Assembly: GCA_900545175.1 (NCBI GenBank)
Contig: UQYF01000001.1
Span: 124,001-188,000, forward strand
Reading direction: 5' to 3'
DNA length: 64,000 nt
Source: an uncultured Eubacteriales bacterium
Lineage (GTDB): Bacteria; Bacillota; Clostridia; Lachnospirales; Lachnospiraceae
The first letter of the stretch is position 1. Each line of letters begins with the position of its first letter. Of this stretch, positions 17,820 to 26,362 are shown piece after piece. The notes beneath the pieces are model-generated. The model did no database searches and was not told where the DNA came from. It saw only the letters and a program-made list of their open reading frames with translations. Made by a program: the position numbers and the translations under genes.

Positions 17820-18569
17820 ATGTCACGTACTGTGAGAAAAAAAAGACATATACTGCGTAAAATCCTGATTGTGTCAGTGATATTATTGATTATCATACTT
17901 GGAATCGGGTATGCCGCAGTCAAATATTTTAAAGTAAAACAGATAAGCTTTGAGGGTACGGACAGATATACGCAGGATGAGCTGAAAAAATATATTTTCG
18001 GAGATGCTGACACAATAAATTCATTGAAATTGGGATACGATTTAAAACATGGCTATGAAAAGGCTGTCATACCATTTATAGAGACTTACGAGATTAAAAT
18101 AGAGTATCCCGACAAGGTTGACATTGTCCTGTATGAGAAGAGTATTGTAGCATACATTGTATACAAAGGAAATTATATGTACTTTGACAAGGATGGGATA
18201 GTGGTCGAGACATCAAAACAGCAGGTACTTGATGTACCTCTTGTCGATGGACTCGGATTTGACAGTGTAGTGTTATACAATCCGCTTCCGGTTGAAGATG
18301 AAAAGGTCTTTAATACGATTCTTGATTTATCGCAGAATCTTCAAAAATATGATCTTGCGGTGGATAAGATACATTTCAATGATGATCTTTCCATCGTGCT
18401 TTACATAGGAAATGTACGTGTCAATTTTGGTAAGGGCGAATATCTTAGTGAGAAGTTACATGAACTAAAACAGATGGAGGGAGAGCTTGTGGGACTTTCA
18501 GGTGTGCTTGAGATGGAAAATTATACAGAGGGTTCCGAATATATTACTTTTAAGAAGGATGTTAAATAA
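17820..18569 (+). CDS. divIB: Cell division protein DivIB/FtsQ
   Basis: A 249-residue bitopic protein. It has a basic N-terminus (RTVRKKRHILRK), one membrane helix (about 14-36), then a POTRA-type domain (KVKQISFEGTDRYTQDELKKY, about 38-110) and a FtsQ/DivIB beta domain. It scaffolds the division complex outside the membrane with FtsL and DivIC. AAGGAG precedes the ATG, 13 bases after murA. The family is weakly conserved, but the POTRA start and the position just before ftsZ are convincing. Confidence 0.9.
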   Translation: MSRTVRKKRHILRKILIVSVILLIIILGIGYAAVKYFKVKQISFEGTDRYTQDELKKYIFGDADTINSLKLGYDLKHGYEKAVIPFIETYEIKIEYPDKVDIVLYEKSIVAYIVYKGNYMYFDKDGIVVETSKQQVLDVPLVDGLGFDSVVLYNPLPVEDEKVFNTILDLSQNLQKYDLAVDKIHFNDDLSIVLYIGNVRVNFGKGEYLSEKLHELKQMEGELVGLSGVLEMENYTEGSEYITFKKDVK

Positions 18570-18615
18570 AAATATAAAATTTTGGCAAGTTTTTTTGGAA
18601 AATCATAAAAATCAG

Positions 18616-18644
18616 TTGATATTTTTTTCATAAAACTATATTAT
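18616..18644 (+). promoter_or_regulatory. Sigma-A promoter for ftsZ
   Basis: TTGATA (18616-18621), 17-base spacer, TATTAT (18639-18644) in an AT-rich tract. This gives ftsZ its own transcription besides read-through from divIB. The leader would be about 38 bases. Confidence 0.72.
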
Positions 18645-18688
18645 AAAGAAATGAGTTATGCATTTGTATAAGGAGGGACCCTGTCACA

Positions 18689-19840
18689 ATGGAGATTATT
18701 AAAATTAATGATGATACAGAGACATCCGCAAAGATTATTGTTGTTGGTGTTGGCGGTGCAGGCAATAATGCTGTTAACAGGATGGTTGATGAGAATATAG
18801 GTGGAGTTGAGTTTATAGGAATCAATACGGATAAGCAGGCACTTAAGTTATGTAAGGCTCCTACAGTGCTTCAGATAGGCGAGAAGCTCACTAAGGGATT
18901 AGGTGCAGGAGCTAAGCCGGAAGTAGGAGAGAAGGCCGCAGAGGAGAATACAGAAGAGCTTACGCAGGCATTAAAGGGTGCGGATATGGTATTTGTCACA
19001 TGCGGAATGGGCGGCGGTACAGGTACCGGAGCGGCTCCTGTAGTTGCAAGAATAGCAAAGGATATGGGAATATTGACAGTAGGCGTTGTGACTAAGCCTT
19101 TCAGATTCGAAGCTAAGCAGCGTATGAATAATGCGATAGGTGGAATTGAGAAGCTCAAAGAGAGCGTTGACACACTTATCGTTATACCTAATGATAAGCT
19201 TCTTGAGATAGTTGACAGAAGGACAACCATGCCGGATGCACTTAAGAAGGCTGATGAGGTTTTACAGCAGGCAGTTCAGGGAATAACAGACCTTATCAAT
19301 GTACCGGGACTTATCAACCTCGATTTTGCAGATGTTCAGACAGTAATGAAGGACAAGGGTATTGCACATATAGGTATCGGTGATGCCAAGGGAGATGACA
19401 AGGCTATTGAAGCTGTTAAGCAGGCAGTTACCAGTCCTCTTCTTGAGACAACGATTGAAGGAGCTTCACATGTCATCATTAATATATCCGGAGATATAAG
19501 CCTTATCGAAGCAAATGAAGCGGCAAGCTATGTTCAGGAGCTTGCAGGTGAGTCGGCTAATATTATCTTTGGTGCTATGTATGATGATACAATGCAGGAT
19601 GAAGCAACAATCACAGTTATAGCTACAGGTCTTGATGCACAGCAGAAGAGCATTGATGTATCTAATGCCATGGCAGGCTTTAACTATAAGCCGCAGACAG
19701 CATACACTAAGCCTGTAAGTCCGACACCTGTACCGAGACCACAGCCATCATCCGGCACTTCATACAGAAGACCGATTGAGAGCACTGTCAAAAATGAAGA
19801 GTTAAGTATCCCTACTTTCCTTCAGAGAAATAAGAAATAA
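18689..19840 (+). CDS. ftsZ: Cell division GTPase FtsZ
   Basis: A 383-residue tubulin homologue. The tubulin signature GGGTGTGAAPV is near residues 108-118, KPFRFE and the T7 loop NLDFADV are intact. A variable linker rich in Pro/Thr leads to the C-terminal peptide LSIPTFLQRNKK that binds FtsA/SepF/ZapA-type partners. It polymerises into the division ring. AAGGAGG is 12 bases upstream, slightly long. A dedicated promoter precedes it and a terminator follows, and the sporulation genes start 160 bases later. Confidence 0.98.
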   Translation: MEIIKINDDTETSAKIIVVGVGGAGNNAVNRMVDENIGGVEFIGINTDKQALKLCKAPTVLQIGEKLTKGLGAGAKPEVGEKAAEENTEELTQALKGADMVFVTCGMGGGTGTGAAPVVARIAKDMGILTVGVVTKPFRFEAKQRMNNAIGGIEKLKESVDTLIVIPNDKLLEIVDRRTTMPDALKKADEVLQQAVQGITDLINVPGLINLDFADVQTVMKDKGIAHIGIGDAKGDDKAIEAVKQAVTSPLLETTIEGASHVIINISGDISLIEANEAASYVQELAGESANIIFGAMYDDTMQDEATITVIATGLDAQQKSIDVSNAMAGFNYKPQTAYTKPVSPTPVPRPQPSSGTSYRRPIESTVKNEELSIPTFLQRNKK

Positions 19841-19861
19841 TTACATATTATGTGTTTTAAG

Positions 19862-19901
19862 CTGCAACAAGTTCAGGTATGAATATTGTTGCAGTTTTTT
19901 T
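19862..19901 (+). terminator. Terminator after ftsZ
   Basis: CTGCAACAA (19862-19870) pairs with TTGTTGCAG (19886-19894), followed by seven T. It insulates ftsZ from spoIIGA. Confidence 0.92.
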
Positions 19902-19966
19902 GTCGAAAAATTCTTTCATTTTATCTTGTCGGTTCGACATTTTTTTCATGGACATGAATATATACT
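19901..19966 (+). promoter_or_regulatory. Spo0A-dependent spoIIG-type promoter with two 0A boxes
   Basis: A perfect 0A box TGTCGAA lies at 19901-19907 and a second, inverted, TTCGACA at 19933-19939; a partial TGTCGG lies between them. The inverted box overlaps a -35-like TTCGAC (19933-19938) that is 22 bases from TATACT (19961-19966). The Bacillus subtilis spoIIG promoter has the same layout: 0A boxes overlapping a -35 separated by an unusually long spacer from the -10. This is the expected switch for spoIIGA-sigE by phosphorylated Spo0A. Confidence 0.82.
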
Positions 19967-20000
19967 ATGCATTGTAGAATCTTCCAAGGGGAGGTGAAGC

Positions 20001-20795
20001 TTGTACTACAAAATTTATCCGGATGTTTTATTCCTTGCAAATCTGCTCATGGATTATACCGTCCTGTCAGTATGCAGCCGGCTGTGTAAAATAAACACCA
20101 CTTATGCACGTCTTGCAGCCGCGGCATTTTTAGGAGCGGTATGGAGCGTCTTCATGGTGGTTTGCACCAGCGGAGGCATTGCGGTGTTATTTTGCACATA
20201 TCTTGGTCTGCCTGTTGCCATGCTGTATGTGTCAGGCTGTAAGGGGCGGCCCGGTGAATGGGTGTACCGATACGCGGTATTTATGGGTGTATCGGTGCTT
20301 ATAGGCGGTCTGATGGGACAGTTAAAAGAAAGAGGAGGAAGCGCATTTGCAGCAATGGTCACGGTTGTATTGTTTGCACAGCTTGCCGTTCCGCTTATAC
20401 GTTATCTGACAGGATATGTGAAGAGAAAAAATCTGCTGTACAGAGTAATGATAGAGCTTGATGGAAGAAGCGTTGAAATGATGGGTTTATATGATACGGG
20501 AAATTCGCTGACTGACCCCTATAATGGGGAGTCGGTGTGTATAGTGGAAAAAAAGGCAGTTGATGAGCTGGTGCAGTCTAAAAGTGAGGACAAAGGCTTA
20601 AGACTTATTCCGTATATGAGTCTTGGAAATGAGCATGGTCTTATGAAACTTATAACAGTTGACAATATAAGCATCGAGTATAATGATAGACATATTTGCC
20701 ATAGAAGACAGGAGCTTGCATTGTATGAAGGCAGTTTGTCAAAAAGGGGAGAGTATTCGATGATACTTAACGCATCAAGCCTTACCAGAAAATAA
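20001..20795 (+). CDS. spoIIGA: Sigma-E processing peptidase SpoIIGA
   Basis: A 264-residue membrane protease. The N-terminal half has about five hydrophobic segments (PDVLFLANLLMDYTVLSV onward). The C-terminal half is an aspartic-protease-like domain with the catalytic DTGNSL at about residues 164-169. It cleaves the pro-sequence of pro-sigma-E in the mother cell after a signal from SpoIIR. The start is TTG at 20001 with GGGGAGGTG 5-12 bases upstream; no ATG fits the N-terminal helix. It is followed 89 bases later by sigE, the standard pair. Confidence 0.93.
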   Translation: MYYKIYPDVLFLANLLMDYTVLSVCSRLCKINTTYARLAAAAFLGAVWSVFMVVCTSGGIAVLFCTYLGLPVAMLYVSGCKGRPGEWVYRYAVFMGVSVLIGGLMGQLKERGGSAFAAMVTVVLFAQLAVPLIRYLTGYVKRKNLLYRVMIELDGRSVEMMGLYDTGNSLTDPYNGESVCIVEKKAVDELVQSKSEDKGLRLIPYMSLGNEHGLMKLITVDNISIEYNDRHICHRRQELALYEGSLSKRGEYSMILNASSLTRK

Positions 20796-20884
20796 TTCGA
20801 CTTCCGCAATATCCCTTTGAGATGTCACACATCAAGAGAATGTAAGACATCTGCAAAATAAAATGATTGATAAGGAGAATACAT

Positions 20885-21625
20885 ATGTTTATAAAAGTAC
20901 TTGTTCCAAATAAATTTCAATTTAAGTCGGTTCCTACGTTCAAAAGTCTTATAAGTGCCGACAGAAATGAGGTTCACTATATAGGTGGTGCCGATGTGCT
21001 GCCACCTCCCTTAAGCGTACAGGAGGAGGCAATAGCACTTAAGAAGCTTGGTGAGGAGGGCAATGGAGAAGCAAAATCAATGCTAATAGAGCATAATTTA
21101 AGGCTTGTGGTGTACATAGCAAAAAAATTCGACAATACAGGTGTCGGTGTGGAGGACTTAATTTCCATCGGGACAATAGGACTTATAAAAGCAGTCAATT
21201 CCTATGATTCCGGCAAGAATATCAAGCTTGCCACCTACGCATCAAGATGCATTGAGAACGAGATTCTCATGTATTTAAGAAGAAATAACAAGACGCGCAT
21301 GGAGGTATCAATCGATGAGCCGTTAAATGTCGATTGGGATGGGAATGAACTGCTGCTTTCGGATATTCTCGGAACGGATGAGGATGTCATCTATAAGGAT
21401 ATCGAGGATGAGGTTGAGAAAAAGCTCTTAAACAAAGCGATAAGCCGTCTGTCGGAGAGGGAGAGACAGATTGTAGACCTTCGCTTCGGACTCAGCAGTG
21501 AGGACGGAACGGAGCTTACACAGAAGGAGGTGGCAGATTTGTTAGGCATCTCACAGTCTTATATTTCAAGACTTGAAAAGAAGATTATAAAGCGTCTTAA
21601 GAAGGAAATAGTTAGGTACGAGTAA
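20885..21625 (+). CDS. sigE: Sporulation sigma factor SigE (pro-form)
   Basis: A 246-residue sigma-70 family factor. The first 30 or so residues form the pro-sequence, ending near NEVHYIGGADVLPPPLS, the region cut by SpoIIGA in the family. Region 2 (DLISIGTIGLIKAVNSYD) and region 4 with its helix-turn-helix (TQKEVADLLGISQSYISRLEKKI) follow. It directs early mother-cell transcription. The ATG at 20885 is used because AAGGAG is 7 bases upstream; an in-frame ATG at 20867 has no site. Confidence 0.96.
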   Translation: MFIKVLVPNKFQFKSVPTFKSLISADRNEVHYIGGADVLPPPLSVQEEAIALKKLGEEGNGEAKSMLIEHNLRLVVYIAKKFDNTGVGVEDLISIGTIGLIKAVNSYDSGKNIKLATYASRCIENEILMYLRRNNKTRMEVSIDEPLNVDWDGNELLLSDILGTDEDVIYKDIEDEVEKKLLNKAISRLSERERQIVDLRFGLSSEDGTELTQKEVADLLGISQSYISRLEKKIIKRLKKEIVRYE

Positions 21626-21648
21626 ATTTTAATAAGTATTTTTTACCA

Positions 21649-21677
21649 GTATAAAGGCAGTCATTGTGGAAATCCTT
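21649..21677 (+). promoter_or_regulatory. Possible sigma-F-type promoter for sigG
   Basis: GTATA (21649-21653) is followed after 14 bases by GGAAATCCTT (21668-21677), a partial match to the sigma-F/G pattern (GYATA, then GGnnAnAnTR). In Bacillus, sigG is first transcribed by sigma-F in the forespore. The match is imperfect, and read-through from sigE is also possible. Confidence 0.3.
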
Positions 21678-21751
21678 TTAACATGAGTATCAGGAGCTGT
21701 GGTGCTAAGTGTTGTTCTATAGCTCAGGAAGAAATTAAGGGGGTTTTTCGG

Positions 21752-22531
21752 ATGGCTGCCTTTAAGGTTGAAATATGCGGAGTTAATACGGCGAAGCTGC
21801 CGCTTCTTACGGCACAGGAAAAGGTTGAACTTCTAGAAAAGATAAAAAAAGGGGATAAACAGGCAAGAGATAAATATATTAAAGGTAATCTAAGACTTGT
21901 ATTAAGCGTTGTACAGCGATTTTCCGGAAGCAATGAGAATATGGATGATCTGTTTCAGATAGGCTGCATAGGGCTTATTAAGGCGATAGATAATTTTGAC
22001 ATAAGCCAGCAGGTAAGATTTTCCACTTACGCAGTGCCTATGATAATAGGTGAAATAAGAAGGTATCTTCGTGATACTTCAAGCCAGATAAGAGTGAGTC
22101 GTTCTCTTAAAGATACGGCATACAAGGCGATATATGCAAGGGAGCGTCTGTCAAAGCAGAGCCTTAGAGAGCCTACACTGAATGAGATAGCATGTGAGAT
22201 AGGTGCAAGCAGGGAGGATGTGATTATGGCACTTGATGCCATACAAAGTCCGGTGTCGCTTTACGAGCCTGTATATACGGACGGAGGAGATACGCTGTAT
22301 GTGATGGACCAGATAAGCGATAAAAAGCATCTTGAAGAAAACTGGGTAAAGGATATGGCGATAAGCGATGCTGTGAACAGACTGCCGGACAGGGAAAGAA
22401 ACATTATTGAACTGCGCTTTTTTCAGGGAAAAACCCAGATGGAGGTTGCAAATGAGATTGGAATGAGCCAGGCACAGGTGTCAAGGCTTGAGAAAAATGC
22501 ACTGAGCAGCATGAGACATTATCTCGAATAG
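21752..22531 (+). CDS. sigG: Forespore sigma factor SigG
   Basis: A 259-residue sigma factor, close to the usual 260. The N-terminus FKVEICGVNTAKLP contains the conserved anti-sigma contact region of SigG. NMDDLFQIGCIGLIKAIDNFD and FSTYAVPMIIGEIRRYLRD are region 2, and TQMEVANEIGMSQAQVSRLEKNA is the region 4 helix-turn-helix. It drives late forespore genes. The start at 21752 has AAGGGGG 8 bases upstream; an in-frame ATG at 21683 would add an unsupported 23 residues. Confidence 0.96.
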   Translation: MAAFKVEICGVNTAKLPLLTAQEKVELLEKIKKGDKQARDKYIKGNLRLVLSVVQRFSGSNENMDDLFQIGCIGLIKAIDNFDISQQVRFSTYAVPMIIGEIRRYLRDTSSQIRVSRSLKDTAYKAIYARERLSKQSLREPTLNEIACEIGASREDVIMALDAIQSPVSLYEPVYTDGGDTLYVMDQISDKKHLEENWVKDMAISDAVNRLPDRERNIIELRFFQGKTQMEVANEIGMSQAQVSRLEKNALSSMRHYLE

Positions 22532-22569
22532 ATGCATGTGACTATAATGCTCTTGCAATGGGCAAATGC

Positions 22570-22598
22570 TTGTAAGTTCAAATACAATATGGTATACT
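22570..22598 (+). promoter_or_regulatory. Strong sigma-A promoter with extended -10
   Basis: TTGTAA (22570-22575), 17-base spacer, TATACT (22593-22598), with TGG just before the -10 giving an extended element. It fires into a leader of about 245 bases ahead of the disrupted PAS-like gene. Confidence 0.75.
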
Positions 22599-22604
22599 TT
22601 TGAT

Positions 22605-22849
22605 GAAATGATGTTGAGGTCAAAAGGTATTTTGACCTCTATGATATCTATGATATCTATGATATCGAATTGCTCCGCACTGCGTGCTCCCACAATTCTC
22701 AAAAACATTCGTAATTCGCACATTTTTCTTTGAAAAATGGCTGCTTACTCATATTTTTGGCGGGACACAATGTCAAAAATCCTCACGCAAGCAAGCTTGC
22801 ATCGGACTTCTGTCCTTGATATCATGAAATGTGTGAAAGGAACATTAAT
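22605..22849 (+). other. Hairpin-rich non-coding leader or dispersed repeat
   Basis: No coding frame is supported in this stretch. It holds a chain of stems: GAGGTCAAAA/TTTTGACCTC (22616-22625 with 22630-22639, perfect); GAATTG/CAATTC (22667-22672, 22693-22698) enclosing a small GCAC/GTGC stem; CATTTTTC/GAAAAATG (22721-22728, 22732-22739); ATTTTTG/CAAAAAT (22753-22759, 22774-22780); the palindrome GCAAGCTTGC (22791-22800). ATGATATC at 22641 and GATATCAT at 22818 face each other across it. It could be a structured 5' leader RNA or a miniature repeat element inserted between promoter and gene. Confidence 0.5.
22640..22666 (+). repeat. Three tandem copies of a 9-bp unit
   Basis: TATGATATC is repeated three times without error. 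Each unit contains the palindrome GATATC. It lies directly after the first hairpin of the leader. Confidence 0.9.
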
Positions 22850-23393
22850 ATGGTTCTTGATAATATAGAGTGTGGAAAATTTACGGTGGACAAGTTCTTT
22901 GATGTTCGCTATGGAAGTGAAAAATATTTTGAGTACATCGGAAGGGAAGCGTACAGAGCACTTCCAAAGCTTTTATACAGTGACGATGTTGAACGCTTTA
23001 ATGCTTTTTTGAAACGGTTAAGGAAAACTGGAAGGGGATATCTGTCAGGCTTAAGCGTGCCGATGATGTATACCATAATGCATATATCAAGGTTAGAAAA
23101 AGACGAAGCTTGTGTGTGGTGAACAGCTTTGGGATATGGAATTTTATGATATCGATATTCTTATGTATGCGTATGAGAATGTAAATGACAGAATCGGAAG
23201 ATACAAAACATTGCTTGGAATGGTAAATGTGGATTATTTCTGTTATGAGCATGGTAAGGGTGAGGCAGATTTTATAAGAATTGTTAATGGACAGGAAAGA
23301 CTGCTCTACTCAGTGAGTCTTGATGAATTGAGAAGGGCGGTTGCCTGTGGGCATGTTGACAAAGCTGATGAGGATATTCTGATAGGTGCTTAA
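22850..23393 (+). pseudogene. PAS-like sensory protein gene with two frameshifts
   Basis: Three successive frames read as one protein. Frame one runs from ATG 22850 (AAAGGA upstream) to DVERFNAF; it continues one frame over as ETVKENWKGISVRLKRADD and then DVYHNAYIKVRK; the last part starts about 23097 and runs LVCGEQLWDMEFYDIDILM to the stop at 23393. The breaks fall in T6 (23005-23010) and A5 (23097-23101). Restoring one T and one A gives about 181 residues with the look of PAS domains from Lachnospiraceae diguanylate-cyclase-type sensors (YFCYEHGKGEADFIRI, then LLYSVSLDELRR), but no GGDEF or EAL domain follows. It is either a decayed gene or two homopolymer sequencing errors. The family name is inferred from general pattern only. 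Confidence 0.7.
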
Positions 23394-23429
23394 AAAGGAG
23401 AACAGTTAGTTTTTGGAGGTTAGAGTTTA

Positions 23430-24548
23430 ATGAAGAAAATAAAATATATATTGTTGTCAGCGATGGTATTGCTTTTGTGCGGCTGTAGTGCCGGAAGGAA
23501 AAACATATCAATCAGCCCATACATAATGACAAGCGTATCAGGTTTGTCCGGGCGCGCAACGGCGACAGTATATCTTGACACAGAAGGCATTTACAGTGCA
23601 CTTGCGGGAGTTGACGCATCTGCGGATGAAAAAGCAAAATATGATACATTTGTATCATCACTGGGACTTACATGTGATAAAGTAGATAAGCTTGCTAACG
23701 GAGACGCAGTTAATATAACAGTCACATACGATGCCGCTGTGGCTGACGAGCTTAAGATAAATGTGAATGATTTTTTGAAAAAGGTTGACATTTCAGGACT
23801 TGATGAAGGCACGCAGATAGATGTGTTCAAGGATCTCAAGGTTGAGGTTATAGGGACTGCACCATACGCTTTTGTTACATATACCAACAATTCGACAGAC
23901 TCATACATTAAAAATCTTGAGTACGTCATAGAAGGCAGGACATCGGGACTTAAAAACGGTGATGTTATCACAATAAAGTGTAAAATCGATGCTAAGACAG
24001 CGGAACTTTATTATTACTATACGGATGTCACGTCAATGGATTACACGGTTGAGGGACTCGACTCGTACATATATGACAGTTCACAGCTTGATTATACACA
24101 GTTGAATGCGATTGCGGCTGAATGTGCAGCACAGATACGGACAGCGACAGACGATACAACAACGAGAATGCTGTACAGGCTGACAGGAAGCTCTGATTAT
24201 CTTTATCAGGACAATAATGAGTGGGCTGATAAAATAGAACTCGATAAGGTTATATTTATGTCAGGACATGGAGATGGGTCATCACAGTACGAAAATATTA
24301 TTTTGTATGTTTTTGATACTGTTATTTCTAACAATAACTATTCGGAAGATGGATGGTTTGTGTTCGAATACACTAATGCAATAATAAATGGCGACGGTGA
24401 GTTTATGATTGGACGCAATAATCCTGAGCTGCGATATGTGTGCGGGCAGGATTATGATACGCTTTTTAATGAGATTATGCAGAATACGGAAGTTCAGTAT
24501 AATAGTGAAGTATTAGAAGGAGTCAAGCTGGAGGAGAATGTGCAATGA
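23430..24548 (+). CDS. Predicted lipoprotein of unknown function
   Basis: 372 residues. The N-terminus is a lipoprotein signal peptide: MKKIK, a hydrophobic stretch and the lipobox LLCGC with Cys19 as the modified residue. The mature part is acidic and Thr/Tyr/Asp-rich with two related-looking segments (around GLTCDKVDKLANGDAVNITV and the later GLKNGDVITIKC). Both end in a 'NGD-V-I' strand, which suggests two copies of a beta-rich domain. No enzyme motif is seen. GGAGG precedes the ATG. Its last codons overlap the pilB start (ATGA), so it is co-translated with the pilus ATPase and may be a surface or anchoring part of the pilus system. That role is inference from position only. Confidence 0.8.
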   Translation: MKKIKYILLSAMVLLLCGCSAGRKNISISPYIMTSVSGLSGRATATVYLDTEGIYSALAGVDASADEKAKYDTFVSSLGLTCDKVDKLANGDAVNITVTYDAAVADELKINVNDFLKKVDISGLDEGTQIDVFKDLKVEVIGTAPYAFVTYTNNSTDSYIKNLEYVIEGRTSGLKNGDVITIKCKIDAKTAELYYYYTDVTSMDYTVEGLDSYIYDSSQLDYTQLNAIAAECAAQIRTATDDTTTRMLYRLTGSSDYLYQDNNEWADKIELDKVIFMSGHGDGSSQYENIILYVFDTVISNNNYSEDGWFVFEYTNAIINGDGEFMIGRNNPELRYVCGQDYDTLFNEIMQNTEVQYNSEVLEGVKLEENVQ

Positions 24549-26257
24549 TAAGCGGTATTCGTAAGAAGATAAGACTTGGTGATGTGCTTATCAGTGAAGG
24601 AAAGATTACGCAGGAACAGCTTGAATCGGCGCTCAAGGAGCAGAAGATTAAAGGAAAGCTTCTTGGTGATACGCTTGTTGATTTAGGCTATGTATCACAG
24701 GATGATATGATAGATGTGCTGTGCAGGCATCTTAATGTGGAATATGTAAATGTGGCAGCTGCGTCCATTGAAGAGAAAGCCGTAAGAACTATCGATGAAG
24801 ACAATGCAAGGCGATTAAAACTCATCCCTTATATGTTTGATAAAAACAGGGCGAATGTTCTATGGGTTGCAATGGCTGATCCTATGGACATCATGGCGAT
24901 AGATGATGTCAGTATCATAACAGGTATGGAAGTTGTACCGGTTCTCAGCAAGCTTTCTGACATTCAGACAGTTATCGATAAATATTTCGGACGAGAGAAG
25001 GCTATGGCGGTTGCTGAGGCATATAAGCAGGAGCAGGCGATATATGATAATGAGAATGCACAGGATGATGAAAAAAGGGAGGATGTTGAGAATTCGCCTA
25101 TTGTACAGCTTGTGCGTAACATAATAGAGCAGGCAGCCAGACAGAGAGCCAGCGATATCCATATAGAGCCGTTTGAGTACAGTATAAGAATCCGGTATCG
25201 TATAGATGGTACATTAAACGAAGCGATAACCTATGATAAAGCATTGTATTCTGCTATGATAGCACGTATCAAGATTATATCCGGTATGGATATATCGGAG
25301 AAGAGAAAGCCTCAGGATGGACGTATAACAATCGATGTTGACCATAAGGAGTATGATATCCGAGTGTCAAGCCTTCCTACCTGTTATGGCGAGAAGGTTG
25401 TTATGAGACTTGCATTAAAGGCTGGCTTTAAGCGTGAGAAGAGCAAGCTTGGACTTAAGCCTGACGATATGGTGAAGTTTGACAATATTTTAAGGAATCC
25501 TCACGGAATCATACTTGTAACCGGACCGACAGGTTCAGGTAAGTCTACAACTCTCTATACGGCTCTTAGTGAGCTTAACAAGATGGACGTTAATATTATA
25601 ACGGTAGAAGACCCTGTCGAGGCGAATATTGATGGTATAAATCAGGTAATGGTAAATTCAAAAGCTGACTTAACTTTTGCAAATGCACTTCGTTCGATTC
25701 TGCGGCAGGACCCTGATATTATCATGATAGGTGAGATACGAGATTCAGAGACTGCCAGTATTGCAGTAAAAGCATCTATAACAGGACATCTCGTTGTCAG
25801 TACACTGCATACTAACAATACAGCATCATCTGTATCACGTCTGATTGATATGGGCATTGAGCCTTATCTGTTAAGTGATTCGCTAGTTGGCATAATTGCG
25901 CAGAGACTTGTTAGGAGGCTGTGTGAATGCGGCAGGGACAATACAAGGGAAGCTACGGATGAGGAAAAAAGGATACTTGGTGTTGCACTTGACAAGCCAT
26001 GTAAGCTCCATGAACCCAAGGGATGCAAGCTATGTAACAATATAGGTTATTACGGACGAATAGGTGTATACGAGATAATGCCTATCACAAAGCGCCTAAA
26101 GAGAATGATTGCTGACAAGCGAAATGCGGATGATATCATGGATGCGGCAGTCGAGGAGGGAATGCATACTCTCAGGGCTTCAGCGGTAGAGTATGTCTTT
26201 GACGGAACTACTACATTTTCAGAGATGATGAAGATTACATACAATGTGGATAATTAA
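24545..26257 (+). CDS. pilB: Type IV pilus assembly ATPase PilB (GspE family)
   Basis: A 570-residue secretion ATPase. An N-terminal GspE-N type domain (RLGDVLISEGKITQEQLESAL, about 8-150) is followed by the AAA-like core: DIHIEP, Walker A GPTGSGKST (about 327-335), the Asp box VEDPVE, Walker B RQDPDIIMIGEIRD and the His box TGHLVVSTLHTN. A cysteine cluster (CEC, then CKLC) matches the family zinc site. It powers pilin polymerisation from the cytoplasmic side. Its ATG overlaps the lipoprotein stop. pilT follows after 105 bases. Confidence 0.95.
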   Translation: MISGIRKKIRLGDVLISEGKITQEQLESALKEQKIKGKLLGDTLVDLGYVSQDDMIDVLCRHLNVEYVNVAAASIEEKAVRTIDEDNARRLKLIPYMFDKNRANVLWVAMADPMDIMAIDDVSIITGMEVVPVLSKLSDIQTVIDKYFGREKAMAVAEAYKQEQAIYDNENAQDDEKREDVENSPIVQLVRNIIEQAARQRASDIHIEPFEYSIRIRYRIDGTLNEAITYDKALYSAMIARIKIISGMDISEKRKPQDGRITIDVDHKEYDIRVSSLPTCYGEKVVMRLALKAGFKREKSKLGLKPDDMVKFDNILRNPHGIILVTGPTGSGKSTTLYTALSELNKMDVNIITVEDPVEANIDGINQVMVNSKADLTFANALRSILRQDPDIIMIGEIRDSETASIAVKASITGHLVVSTLHTNNTASSVSRLIDMGIEPYLLSDSLVGIIAQRLVRRLCECGRDNTREATDEEKRILGVALDKPCKLHEPKGCKLCNNIGYYGRIGVYEIMPITKRLKRMIADKRNADDIMDAAVEEGMHTLRASAVEYVFDGTTTFSEMMKITYNVDN

Positions 26258-26362
26258 TATCGGACATCGGCAGATCGAATATAGACAGAATGTATATCGG
26301 TTATGATACAAAACTGTGTCTTGCAGATGCCAAAGGAGTTAATTACAGAAAAGAGGATTTAT

